From assembly GCA_036381195.1 (NCBI GenBank), contig DASVDH010000116.1, positions 1-64,000 on the forward strand: 64,000 nucleotides of DNA, given 5' to 3'. Source of the DNA: RSA9 sp036381195 (lineage in GTDB: Bacteria; Gemmatimonadota; Gemmatimonadetes; Longimicrobiales; RSA9). Position 1 is the stretch's first letter. Every line of letters starts with the position of its first letter. The notes below the pieces were generated by a model. The model saw only the letters and a program-made list of their open reading frames with translations, did not search any database and had not been told where the DNA came from. Positions 1 to 7,606 of the stretch are shown here, piece after piece. The position numbers and the translations under genes are program-made.

Positions 1-69
1 GCCGGCTTCACCCGGGTCCGCCGCGCGGCCGAGACGCCGTTCAACCGCGTGTTCGAGGCGCGGAGGTAG
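1..69 (+). CDS. C-terminal end of a probable SAM-dependent methyltransferase (partial)
   Basis: Only the last 22 codons are in the window, in frame 1, ending at TAG 67-69. The visible peptide contains GFTRVRRAAETPFNRVFEAR, which resembles the final beta strand of class I SAM methyltransferases of the winged-helix (Rv2258c-like) type. Their C-terminus often reads GF-x-R-x-R-R-x-x-x-T-P-F-N. The assignment rests on this short motif alone. The gene converges on the minus-strand stressosome operon, whose last gene ends at 100. Confidence 0.45.
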   Translation, partial: AGFTRVRRAAETPFNRVFEARR

Positions 70-99
70 GCGGCGGAGGCGAGGCGGGCGCCGCGCCCC

Positions 100-1167
100 T
101 CAGTTCGCCGGCAGCCGTACGATGAAGGTGGTGCCCGTCCCTGGCTCGCTTTCCACGGTGATGTCGCCGCCCAGGAGTCGCGCGAGCCTGCGCGCCACGC
201 TGAGGCCGAGGCCGGCGCCGCCGTGCCGGCGCGTGGTCGAGGCCTCGGCCTGCCAGAAGGGCTCGAAGACGCGCTTGAGGTCTTCGGGCTCGATGCCGAT
301 GCCGGTGTCCTGTACTCGGAAGCGCATCCAGTCGTCCTCACGCTCGGCCTCCACCACGATGCCGCCCTCCTCCGTGAACTTCAGCGCGTTCGACAGCAGG
401 TTGCGCAGGATCTGCCGCACCTTGGCGGGATCGGTGCGGACGCGCACGGGCGAGCGAGGCGGCCGCACCTCGAACGCGAGCCCCCGTTCCTCCGCGACCG
501 GCCTGAGGGGCGCGGCGGCGTCCTGGGCGAGCGAGTCGAGGTCCACGGTCTCGAGGCGGACCTCCTCGCGGCCGGCCTCCGCCTGCACGAACGTGAGGAT
601 CTGCTCGATGAGGTCGAGGAGCTGGAGCGCGCTCGCGCGGATGCGGCCGAGTCTGGCCTGCTGGGCCTCGGTGAGCGGGCCGCCGACGCCGGCCTCGAGG
701 AGGTCCACGTACCCGATCACGGCGTTGAGGGGCGTCCTCAGCTCGTGGGAGATGACGGCGAGGAACTCGGACTTCGCGCGGTTGGCGCGCTCGGCCCGCA
801 CGCGCGCGGCCTCCAGCTCCGCGGTCCGCTCCGCGACACGCTGCTCGAGTGATTCGGTGAGCTGGCGCAGCGCGGTGTTGGCCTCGCGGAAGCCGCGGTG
901 AGTCATCTCGAACGGGGACAGCGCCTCGAGCAGGAAGCGCGCGCCGCGCTCGATGATGGCCGCGCAGTTGGCCGCGTCCGTGGCCGAGCGCACGCGCTCG
1001 GCGAGGACCTCGTTGTGGAGGGCGGCCAGGTCGAGCACGCCGACGCCCTCGGACACGGCGCCGCGCCCCAGCGCGTAGGCGCGCTCGAGCGCTTCTTCGC
1101 CCGTCCCGGCCATGTACCTGGCGAACGCGGCGCGGTACTCGGCGGCGAGATCGGGTGGCACGGGCAT
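100..1167 (-). CDS. Sensor histidine kinase with RsbU_N-like N-terminal domain
   Basis: A 355-residue cytoplasmic protein. Residues about 1-90 are helical and resemble the RsbU N-terminal (RsbT-binding) domain. A coiled coil follows (about 95-130), then a HisKA domain with H141 in SHELRTPLNAV, and a HATPase_c domain with N box (LRNLLSNALKF), G1 (DTGIGI) and G2 (GAGLGL). No transmembrane segment or receiver domain is visible. The start is ATG 1167, which overlaps the stop of the upstream phosphatase as TGATG and follows CAGGAAACG. It is the last gene of the rsbRST operon. By inference it may be switched by RsbT, as RsbU is in Bacillus, but with a kinase output. No cognate response regulator lies next to it. 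The reading frame stays open far upstream, but that stretch is antisense-type high-GC sequence. Confidence 0.85.
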   Translation of the reverse strand: MPVPPDLAAEYRAAFARYMAGTGEEALERAYALGRGAVSEGVGVLDLAALHNEVLAERVRSATDAANCAAIIERGARFLLEALSPFEMTHRGFREANTALRQLTESLEQRVAERTAELEAARVRAERANRAKSEFLAVISHELRTPLNAVIGYVDLLEAGVGGPLTEAQQARLGRIRASALQLLDLIEQILTFVQAEAGREEVRLETVDLDSLAQDAAAPLRPVAEERGLAFEVRPPRSPVRVRTDPAKVRQILRNLLSNALKFTEEGGIVVEAEREDDWMRFRVQDTGIGIEPEDLKRVFEPFWQAEASTTRRHGGAGLGLSVARRLARLLGGDITVESEPGTGTTFIVRLPAN

Positions 1168-1799
1168 CAGCGTTTCCTGCCCAGGTAGCGGAGCACCAGC
1201 ACGAGCGCGTCGTCCGAGCCGAACGCGTGGCGGGCGAGGACGCGCTCCGCGACGCGGCGCGGCGGGCCGAGCGGGCGGAGCTGCGCCAGCCCACCGGGGT
1301 CGATCCCGTCCGTGGCGAAGACGAGGACGTCGCCTGCGTGCACGGGCAGCGCCTCCGGCTCGAGGCGGCGCGGCAGCGCGTAGCCCACCACGCCGGGTCG
1401 GGCGACGAGCAGCCGGCGCGTGGGGCGGGCGTCTTCGGCCCCGTGGACGAGCACGGCCTCGACGTTGCCGATCCCCAGCCAGCTCAGGGTCTCGCGGGGC
1501 GCGTCGATCGAGGCCAGGCTCATGACGGCGCCGCGGGTCTCGCGCAGGCGCTCGTGGCAGCGGCGCACCAGCGCCGGCAGCGCCTCCCCGGCGGACCCCG
1601 CCAGCGTGGCCACGGCGATGTCCGCGGCGGCCGCGGCAGCCTCGCCATGGCCGAGCCCGTCCACCGCGCCGGCGAGCAGTCCCCCGGGAAACGGCTGCAC
1701 GAGGTGCCGGTCGCCGCACGTGGTCTGACCCGCCAGCGGGAGCGCGGCCACACCCCACTCGGCGAGCCGGGGCTCGCCCGCGGTCATCCCGGGCGTCAT
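1167..1799 (-). CDS. RsbX/SpoIIE-type (PP2C-like) serine phosphatase
   Basis: About 210 residues. It carries the small PP2C/SpoIIE fold signature with metal-binding acidic positions: CGD near the N-terminus, AVDGLGHG, and FATDGI near the C-terminus. This is the size and architecture of RsbX, the feedback phosphatase that dephosphorylates RsbR and RsbS in the Bacillus stressosome. I chose ATG 1799 because it overlaps the rsbT stop as ATGA. An earlier in-frame ATG at 1811 is possible. The stop overlaps the start of the downstream kinase. Position right after rsbT supports a role in resetting the stressosome. Substrate identity is inferred from context. Confidence 0.82.
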   Translation of the reverse strand: MTPGMTAGEPRLAEWGVAALPLAGQTTCGDRHLVQPFPGGLLAGAVDGLGHGEAAAAAADIAVATLAGSAGEALPALVRRCHERLRETRGAVMSLASIDAPRETLSWLGIGNVEAVLVHGAEDARPTRRLLVARPGVVGYALPRRLEPEALPVHAGDVLVFATDGIDPGGLAQLRPLGPPRRVAERVLARHAFGSDDALVLVLRYLGRKR

Positions 1800-2209
1800 C
1801 TCGCCAGCCATTTGGTCATGGTGATGGTCGTGCCCTGTCCGCGGCTGGACTCGATCTCGAACTCGTCGACGAGGCGCTTGGCGCCGGGCAGGCCGAAGCC
1901 GAGGCTGTTGCTGGTCGAATAGCCGGGGCGCATGGCCTCCTCGACATCCGGGATCCCGGGCCCCTCGTCCCGCGCGACGATCAGCAGGCCGCTGCGGCCA
2001 TCCTCGCGCCGTTCGCGCAGCAGGATCTCGCCGCGCCCCGCGTACTGCACGATGTTGCGCGCGACCTCGGAGATCGCGGTGGCGATGATGGTCACGTCCG
2101 TCGTGGAGAAGCCCATCGCGCGCGCGGCGCTGCGGCCCTGTGCCCGCGCCGTGACGATGTCGGCGTCCGATGAGATGGTCACGCGGATGTCGAGGCCCAC
2201 CGTCGTCAT
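1796..2209 (-). CDS. rsbT: RsbT-like serine/threonine kinase (anti-sigma-type ATPase)
   Basis: 137 residues with a GHKL ATPase fold: N box EVARNIVQYA, G1 DEGPGIP and the lid motif GFGLPGAKRLVDEF. In stressosomes RsbT phosphorylates RsbS and RsbR, is then released, and activates a downstream effector. The gene sits between rsbS (ATGA overlap at 2206-2209) and the phosphatase (ATGA overlap at 1796-1799), the conserved order of the module. Length fits the family (about 130-140). No sigma-B-type sigma factor, RsbV or RsbW is nearby. The neighbouring RsbU_N-bearing kinase is therefore the likely effector, which is inference. Confidence 0.92.
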   Translation of the reverse strand: MTTVGLDIRVTISSDADIVTARAQGRSAARAMGFSTTDVTIIATAISEVARNIVQYAGRGEILLRERREDGRSGLLIVARDEGPGIPDVEEAMRPGYSTSNSLGFGLPGAKRLVDEFEIESSRGQGTTITMTKWLAR

Positions 2210-2562
2210 TTCCCGGTCAGCTCGTCCAGCAGGGCGATCCCCTCTTCGAGGTCGAGCGCGGTGTGCGCGCCCTCGAAGCCGAGGCCGAGCTGCACCATCG
2301 CGATGGCGACTTCCGGCTGGATGCCGACGATGACGGTATGCGCGCCGCGCAGCCTCGTCAGCTCGCCGATCGAGCGCAGCGTACGCACGGCGAACGAGTC
2401 GATGACGTCCAGTACCGTGACGTCCACGACGATGCCGCGTGCCCGGTGCCGGCCAACCTGGCGCGTGATGTCGTCCCGGAACTCGACGAGCTCCTCGTCC
2501 GTGAGCGTGGACTGGATCGAGGCGATCAGGTAATTCTCCTGCTTCAGGATCGGAACGCGCAT
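2206..2562 (-). CDS. rsbS: RsbS-like STAS-domain stressosome protein
   Basis: 118 residues forming a single STAS domain. Ser56, in VIDSFAVR, occupies the position phosphorylated by RsbT in Bacillus RsbS (Ser59). RsbS is the small scaffold subunit that sequesters RsbT. The start ATG 2562 lies 15 bases after the rsbR stop, and the stop overlaps rsbT as ATGA, so the three are translationally linked. Nothing appears truncated. Confidence 0.92.
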   Translation of the reverse strand: MRVPILKQENYLIASIQSTLTDEELVEFRDDITRQVGRHRARGIVVDVTVLDVIDSFAVRTLRSIGELTRLRGAHTVIVGIQPEVAIAMVQLGLGFEGAHTALDLEEGIALLDELTGK

Positions 2563-2577
2563 ACCGACCGGCGGCGC

Positions 2578-3462
2578 CTAAGGCGTGCTCTCTTCCACTG
2601 TCACGCGGTAGCCGAGCAGTTGCTCGGCCGCCTCGATGCCGCTCTGGAGATCGCCGACCGCGTTGATCTTGCTCAGGTCCACGCCGATCGTGACGAGCGT
2701 CTGCGCGACCTCGGCCGAGAGCCCCGTGACGATGACGGTGGCGCCCATGAGCCGTGACGCCTCCACCGTCTGGACGAGGTGGTTCGCCGCGCGCGAATCC
2801 ACGGTGGGGACGCCCGTGATGTCGATCACCACGACCTTCGCGCGGTTCGCGCGGATGCCACGCAGGAGCTGGTCCGTGAGCTGGCGCGCGCGCTGCGAGT
2901 CCAGCACGCCGATGATCGGCAGGATCAGCATGCGCTCGCGCACCTGGAGCACGGGCGTCGAGAGCTCGCGGATCGCCTCCTGCTGGAGCCGGATGGTGCG
3001 CTCGCGCTCCTCGACGAAGCTCACGGCCACCGTGTTCGCGATGCGGTTGGCCGCGGGCTCGTACGCGTCCAGCACGCGTTCGAGCATCTCGAAGTTGTGC
3101 TGGTACTTACGGAACAACGAGCGGGCGAGGACGTCCCGGAGCAAGAGGACGATGCCGATGACCTCGTATGTCTCGACGCCACGCGGGATGATCCGCTCCG
3201 AGAGGTTTCTGGCGTAGGTCTGGAGCGCCTCGACGCTGCCGGTCTCCAGGACCTCGACGTAGTTGTCGTAGACGGAGGTCGCCTCGGCCACGATCTCCTC
3301 GCGGCTCATGGCCGTGAGCAGCCGGGATTCGATGATGCGCCGGACCCATTCCTCGCGGAGCTCATCGCGCTTCTCGCGGAGATGCGCGACGAGTTCGCGC
3401 AGCAGGGCGGCCGTCGAGTCGGGCGCCTCTTCCGGGATGCGGCGCCGGGGCATCGCGCTCAT
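2578..3462 (-). CDS. rsbR: RsbR-like stressosome sensor protein
   Basis: 294 residues. The N-terminal half is a helical globin-like or RsbRD-type sensor domain without a recognisable haem signature. The C-terminal STAS domain (about 165-285) has the two usual phosphorylation regions, GVPTVDSRAA and AQTLVTIG, matching the Thr171 and Thr205 regions of Bacillus RsbRA. RsbR forms the stressosome shell and sets the sensory input. ATG 3462 was chosen because GGAGG lies 8 bases upstream. A second in-frame ATG (3453) follows closely. It is the first gene of the five-gene minus-strand operon, so the promoter should lie in 3463-3827, but no clear -35/-10 pair is visible there. Confidence 0.9.
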   Translation of the reverse strand: MSAMPRRRIPEEAPDSTAALLRELVAHLREKRDELREEWVRRIIESRLLTAMSREEIVAEATSVYDNYVEVLETGSVEALQTYARNLSERIIPRGVETYEVIGIVLLLRDVLARSLFRKYQHNFEMLERVLDAYEPAANRIANTVAVSFVEERERTIRLQQEAIRELSTPVLQVRERMLILPIIGVLDSQRARQLTDQLLRGIRANRAKVVVIDITGVPTVDSRAANHLVQTVEASRLMGATVIVTGLSAEVAQTLVTIGVDLSKINAVGDLQSGIEAAEQLLGYRVTVEESTP

Positions 3463-3827
3463 TTCTGGAGCCTCCCTCGCGCAGCTCGATCGTTGCGGGG
3501 GCGCGCCGCGGGGGCGCGGCGGGGAGGGCGCCGCCACCCTCCCGGGCACAGCACCGGGCCTGCGGCGCGCCAGCTCACCGTGCCGCGACGGGCTGGCCCG
3601 GCGCTCGACCGCAGCGCGGCGCAGAACGGGAGCGGGGTGCAAGAAGCAAGCCCGGTACAGGGCCGCACGAGCGGCCGCCCGCGGCGCCGTGGCGGCCGCG
3701 CCGGCGCGCGGCGAGGGGATCCGCGCGCTCGCGGCCGCGGCTCGCGCGGCGCGCGCCCGCCCGCGCGCGCGCGTTCTCCACGTTCGTCACCCGTTGGTCA
3801 CCGCCGTTCGTCCGTCACCGCCGTTCG
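3463..3827. other. Intergenic region with degenerate CGTTCGTCACC repeats
   Basis: This stretch separates rsbR from the next minus-strand gene. Its right end (about 3780-3834) holds four imperfect copies of CGTTCGTCACCGC, running to the stop of the neighbouring gene. The rest is extremely GC-rich with no convincing gene. The rsbR promoter presumably lies here, but no canonical boxes can be picked out. Confidence 0.5.
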
Positions 3828-4289
3828 TCACCGCATGGCACGGCGGAGCACGAGGCCGGCGAGCGCGGCCACGGCGATCGCCCGGGCAGGGTTGCGCTCG
3901 ACCCGGTGCCCCAGCGCCTCGAACGGCGTGCCGCGGAGCGGGCGGGCCAGCAGCTCGCCGAGCCGGCCCTCGAGCACGTCCACCCGGTCCGCGGCCAGCA
4001 GGATCATCCAGTGACGCGCGTAGTGCTCCGGGATGCGGTACGCGATGCGCCGTATGATCCCGCTCACGCCTCGAGGCGGCACCGATGTGCCGAAGACCGG
4101 CGTGAGCCGTGGCAGGCCGCGGCGCCGCAGGTGCATTGGGCGCGCACGCTGCCGCGGGATCTCCTCCCAGTGGACGCCCTCCGCCTGCGCGGGCTCCGCC
4201 TCCATCGGCACGCCGGGCCTGTCCTCGAGCGCGCGGTCCGCGCCGTACGCGCCGTCCGGCCCGGGCCTGAACTGCGTGAACTGCTCCAT
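3828..4289 (-). CDS. Hypothetical protein, possible C-terminal membrane anchor
   Basis: 153 residues, no family recognised. The N-terminal half is polar and proline-rich. The central part contains IIRRIAYRIPEHYARHWMIL. The C-terminus is a short hydrophobic run (ARAIAVAALAGLVLRRAMR) that could be a tail anchor. The start is ATG 4289, preceded by GAAGGAGGC at good spacing; upstream extension of the frame lacks a ribosome site. The good ribosome-binding site is the main argument that it is real. It diverges from the alcohol dehydrogenase gene at 4517. Confidence 0.55.
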   Translation of the reverse strand: MEQFTQFRPGPDGAYGADRALEDRPGVPMEAEPAQAEGVHWEEIPRQRARPMHLRRRGLPRLTPVFGTSVPPRGVSGIIRRIAYRIPEHYARHWMILLAADRVDVLEGRLGELLARPLRGTPFEALGHRVERNPARAIAVAALAGLVLRRAMR

Positions 4290-4350
4290 CTTGCCTCCTT
4301 CTCGCTGGCGTGCCGGTCCGTGGGCCCAGACGTTCAAGTGCAGTGCCATG

Positions 4351-4416
4351 GGGCCGTTTCGGGAAGACCTGTTCTTCCGGCTCGACGTGCTGCCGATCCA
4401 CATGCCGCTTCGCCAG
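4351..4416 (+). pseudogene. Relic fragment of a sigma-54 activator AAA+ domain
   Basis: In the intergenic space upstream of the dehydrogenase, one frame reads FREDLFFRLDVLPIHMP, the highly conserved segment found after the GAFTGA region of NtrC-type activators. Over 4360-4407 it matches the intact ntrC-like gene of this window (50608-50655) at 45 of 48 bases. Neither flank continues the homology, so it is a short remnant rather than a gene. Whether it arose from the copy at 49.7 kb or from another activator cannot be told from sequence alone. Confidence 0.7.
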
Positions 4417-4516
4417 GGCCGTGGGGGCGCATGGCTTTTGCTCCGCTGGTTGCGTGTGGCGGCCGGCGAGCGACCGGCCAGGACGCCGGCTCACACGGAA
4501 CGGGGGAGGAGCGAAC

Positions 4517-5656
4517 GTGAAGGCGTTGGTCTACCACGGCCCGGCGGACGTCCGGGTCGAACGGAAGCGGGATCCCGAGATCGAGCACCCGAACGACGTC
4601 ATCCTGCGCGTCACCACCGCAGCGATCTGCGGCTCCGACCTGCACCTGTACCGCGGCCTGATCCCGGACACGCGCGTGGGCACGACCTTCGGCCACGAGT
4701 TCGTCGGGATCGTGGAGGAAGTGGGGCCGGACGTGCGGCGGCTGAGCCGCGGCGACCGCGTCGTCGTGCCGTTCCCGATCGCCTGCGGGACCTGCTTCTA
4801 CTGCCGGCGCGACCTGTTCGCGCAGTGCGAGAACACCAACCCGAACAGCGAGCTGGCCTGCGGCGTGTTCGGCTACTCGCACACCACCGGCGGCTACGAC
4901 GGCGGGCAGGCCGAGTACGTGCGCGTGCCGTTCGCGGACGTGGGGCCGATGAAGCTGCCGGAGGACGTGTCGGACCTGGACGCGGTGATGCTCGCGGACG
5001 TGTTCCCGACCGGCTACCAGGCCGCCGAGATGGGCGAGATCAAGCCGGGCGAGACCGTGGCGGTCTTCGGCTGCGGGCCCGTCGGCCTGTTCGCGATGAA
5101 GTCCGCGCTGCTGATGGGCGCGGGGCGCGTGATCGCGATCGACCACGTGCCGGACCGGCTCGAGTTCGCGCGCGAGTGGGGGTGCAGCGACACGGTGAAT
5201 TTCGCCGAGGTGGATGACATCGTCGCCACGCTCAAGGAGATGACGGACGGCCGCGGCCCGGACGTCTGCATCGATGCGGTCGGGCTCGAGGCGGACGGCT
5301 CCGCGCTGCACGAGTTCCTGGGCCGCGTGCTGATGCTCCAGGCCGGCGCGGCCAACGTGATCGGCTACTGCATCGACGCGGTCAGGAAAGGCGGCAACGT
5401 CGCGCTCATCGGCGTGTACGGCCCGCCCTGGAACGTGGTGCCGATCGGCACGGCGATGAACAAGAACCTGACGCTGCGGATGGGGCAGTGCAACGTGCAC
5501 CGCTACATGCCGCACCTCCTCGAGCACATCCAGGCGGGCCGCGTCTCGCCGCGGGCGATCGTCACGCACCGCTTCCCGCTGGAGGCGGCGCCGCACGCGT
5601 ACCGGCTCTTCGCCGGCAAGCTGGACGGGTGCCGCAAGGCGGTCCTGGAGATGTAG
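4517..5656 (+). CDS. Zinc-dependent alcohol/formaldehyde dehydrogenase (MDR superfamily)
   Basis: 379 residues. Catalytic zinc ligands are visible as C38 (AICGSD) and H60-E61 (GHEF). The structural zinc lobe has four cysteines at about 90, 93, 96 and 104. The Rossmann motif GCGPVG (VFGCGPVGLFAMK) marks the NAD(P) site. Length and the long loop after the structural zinc resemble glutathione-independent formaldehyde dehydrogenases and threonine-dehydrogenase-like enzymes (COG1063). The exact alcohol is not predictable. The start is GTG 4517, seven bases after GGGGAGGA. It appears monocistronic. A hexanucleotide repeat follows immediately after the stop. Confidence 0.92.
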   Translation: MKALVYHGPADVRVERKRDPEIEHPNDVILRVTTAAICGSDLHLYRGLIPDTRVGTTFGHEFVGIVEEVGPDVRRLSRGDRVVVPFPIACGTCFYCRRDLFAQCENTNPNSELACGVFGYSHTTGGYDGGQAEYVRVPFADVGPMKLPEDVSDLDAVMLADVFPTGYQAAEMGEIKPGETVAVFGCGPVGLFAMKSALLMGAGRVIAIDHVPDRLEFAREWGCSDTVNFAEVDDIVATLKEMTDGRGPDVCIDAVGLEADGSALHEFLGRVLMLQAGAANVIGYCIDAVRKGGNVALIGVYGPPWNVVPIGTAMNKNLTLRMGQCNVHRYMPHLLEHIQAGRVSPRAIVTHRFPLEAAPHAYRLFAGKLDGCRKAVLEM

Positions 5657-6031
5657 GGGACGAGTACGTGTACGTGTACGAGTACGAGTACGAGTACGAG
5701 TACGAGCACGGGGAGGGGGACGAGGACGAGGAGGGGGACGAAGACGGAGACGAGGACGAGGAGGAGTACGGGAGCGTCGCGAGCGGCCGGGGCCGGTGCC
5801 GCGCCGGCCGGGGTGGCTGGCCGGGGTGGGAGGGCCGCCCGGGCCCGGGTGGAGGGCGGGGGGCGCCACCGCGCCGCCCGCGGGCCGGGAGGGCCTAGCT
5901 AGGCCTACCCCCGCGCCCTCGCCTCCGCCGGGGGCCGGGAACGGCTCGCGCTCTCGCCCTCGCCCCCGCCCGGGGCAGGGCCGGGGTGAAGGGCCTTGTA
6001 TCCCGATCCTCAGCGCGCCAGGATTCCGGTC
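5657..6031. other. Gene-free region with simple repeats and a palindrome
   Basis: This stretch begins with the TACGWG hexamer array (5665-5706), followed by a strongly purine-biased plus strand of GAC/GAG triplets to about 5770. Around 5892-5905 lies the perfect 14-base palindrome GGCCTAGCTAGGCC. No gene with a ribosome site was seen. Frames crossing it encode only Tyr/Glu or Arg/Thr runs. Confidence 0.7.
5665..5706. repeat. Hexanucleotide tandem repeat (TACGTG x2, TACGAG x5)
   Basis: Seven consecutive hexamers start nine bases after the dehydrogenase stop codon: two TACGTG then five TACGAG, grading into CACGGGG and a GAC/GAG-rich tract. Such arrays are prone to slippage and may vary in copy number between isolates. 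Confidence 0.9.
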
Positions 6032-6322
6032 ATGACCCTGCAAATCGAGCAGCGAGGCAGCGCGGTCAGGATCCCCGTGCGGGCGCAGCCGCGCGCGTCG
6101 CGCAGCGAGATCGCGGGCGAGCACGATGGCGCGCTGCGCGTGCGGCTGGCCGCGCCGCCCGTCGAGGGCGCGGCGAACGACGAGCTGGTGCGGCTGCTCG
6201 CACGCGTGCTCGGCGTGCCGCGCAGCGCGGTGCGCGTCGTGGCCGGGCAGCGGGGGCGCACGAAGGTGGTGGAGGTGGACGGGGTGGACGCCGCGGCCGC
6301 GCTCCGCGCGTTCGGGCTTTGA
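6032..6322 (+). CDS. DUF167 (YggU-like) family protein
   Basis: 96 residues, the usual DUF167 length. The signature RVRLAAPPVEGAANDELV and the following segment (LGVPRSAVRVVAGQRGRTKVVEV) are typical of the family, whose function is unknown. I chose ATG 6032, with AGGA upstream. An earlier start at 5996 is possible. The stop overlaps or closely precedes the start of the next gene, so the two are probably co-transcribed. Confidence 0.9.
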   Translation: MTLQIEQRGSAVRIPVRAQPRASRSEIAGEHDGALRVRLAAPPVEGAANDELVRLLARVLGVPRSAVRVVAGQRGRTKVVEVDGVDAAAALRAFGL

Positions 6323-6339
6323 CGCGCGCGCGGCCACGG

Positions 6340-7326
6340 GTGGACGGCCCGGCCGGCGCGCCGGGCGGCGCGCGGCGCAGGGCGCTCTTCGTGTTCCTCG
6401 ACGGCGTCGGCCTGGGGCCCGGCGATCCGGGCATCAACCCGCTCGCCCGCGCGCGGCTGCCCACCCTCGCGGCGCTGCTGGATGGCCGCGCGCCGGTGCT
6501 GGAGGCGGCGCCGCACCACGGCCGCGCGGCGAGCCTGGTCGCACTGGACGCCACGCTGGGCGTGCCCGGCCTGCCGCAGAGCGGCACGGGCCAGGCCGCG
6601 CTGCTGACGGGCCGGAACGCCGCGGCGCTGTTCGGCCGCCACTTCGGGCCCTGGACGCCGACGGCGCTACGCCCGCTGGTCGAGCGGGAGAGCGTGCTCG
6701 CGCGCGCCGCCGCCGCGGGCCGGGCGGTCGCGTTCGCGAACGCGTACCCGGAAGAACTGATGGATGCGCTCGCCGCGCCCGCGGAGGGGGCGCGGCTGCC
6801 GCTGCCCGCCCGCATCGCCGCGCCCCTCGCCGCGCGGGCGGCCGGGCTGCTGACGCGCGGGACCGCCGCGCTCGCGCGGGGCGACGCCGTCGCCAGCGAG
6901 ATCACGAATGACGCATGGCGCGAGCGGCTCGGCCGGCTCGAGGTGCCCGTGATCACGGCGGCGGGCGCCGGCCGCAACCTGGCGCGCATCGCGACGGCGC
7001 ACGAGCTCACCTTCTTCGCGCACTACGCCACCGACACGGCCGGGCACCGCGGCGGCATGGCCGGCGCGCTCGCCGCGCTCGAGCGCGTGGACACGTTCCT
7101 CGCCGGAATCCTGCAGGCGCTGCCCGCGGACGCGCTGCTCGTCGTCGCCAGCGACCACGGCAACCTGGAGGACACGCGCGCCGGCCACACGCGCAACCCC
7201 GCGCTGTGCCTGGTCGCCGGGCCGGACCACCGGCGGCTGGCCGCGCGGCTCCGCTCGCTCACGGACGTCGCGCCGGCGCTGCTCGAGTGGCTGGGGGTGG
7301 ACGGGCCCGGCGCGTCCGCGGATTAG
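6340..7326 (+). CDS. Alkaline-phosphatase-superfamily metalloenzyme (phosphoglycerate-mutase-like)
   Basis: About 328 residues. Metal and nucleophile motifs of the superfamily are visible: FVFLDGVGLG (N-terminal Asp), QSGTGQAALLTGRNAA (Ser/Thr nucleophile region), HYATDTAGHRGG, ASDHGNLED and TRAGHTRNP. It resembles the uncharacterised metalloenzymes related to cofactor-independent phosphoglycerate mutase, but is much shorter than true iPGM. The start is uncertain. GTG 6340 is used here. TTG 6319, which overlaps the DUF167 stop as TTGA, is equally plausible, and neither has a strong ribosome site. The substrate is not predictable. Confidence 0.8.
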   Translation: MDGPAGAPGGARRRALFVFLDGVGLGPGDPGINPLARARLPTLAALLDGRAPVLEAAPHHGRAASLVALDATLGVPGLPQSGTGQAALLTGRNAAALFGRHFGPWTPTALRPLVERESVLARAAAAGRAVAFANAYPEELMDALAAPAEGARLPLPARIAAPLAARAAGLLTRGTAALARGDAVASEITNDAWRERLGRLEVPVITAAGAGRNLARIATAHELTFFAHYATDTAGHRGGMAGALAALERVDTFLAGILQALPADALLVVASDHGNLEDTRAGHTRNPALCLVAGPDHRRLAARLRSLTDVAPALLEWLGVDGPGASAD

Positions 7327-7606
7327 CGCGGGGCCCCGCCCAGCGTCGCGCTTTCCGGGCGGGGGCGGGGGCGCGGCGAAGCCCCGCACGCATCGCGGCA
7401 CGGCCCCGCACCTGGGAAATCGGCCGCGCCGGGCGCGGACGGAATCCCCACGCAGCGCCGCTCGGCCAAACACGGTGGAAATTCGCCGCACCGGCCGCGG
7501 CGAAGGCCCCACCCCAGAGGCGGATGAAGCGGCTGATGGAACTCGACCGCCGCATCAGCATCCATCGCGCCGGCCGCGATCCGCCCGGAAGAGCCCGCCG
7601 CGCGCC

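Noticed and set aside
5488..5898. Frame encoding a Tyr/Glu and Asp/Glu-rich peptide
   Set aside because: It starts inside the dehydrogenase in another frame and then simply translates the hexamer and GAC/GAG repeats.
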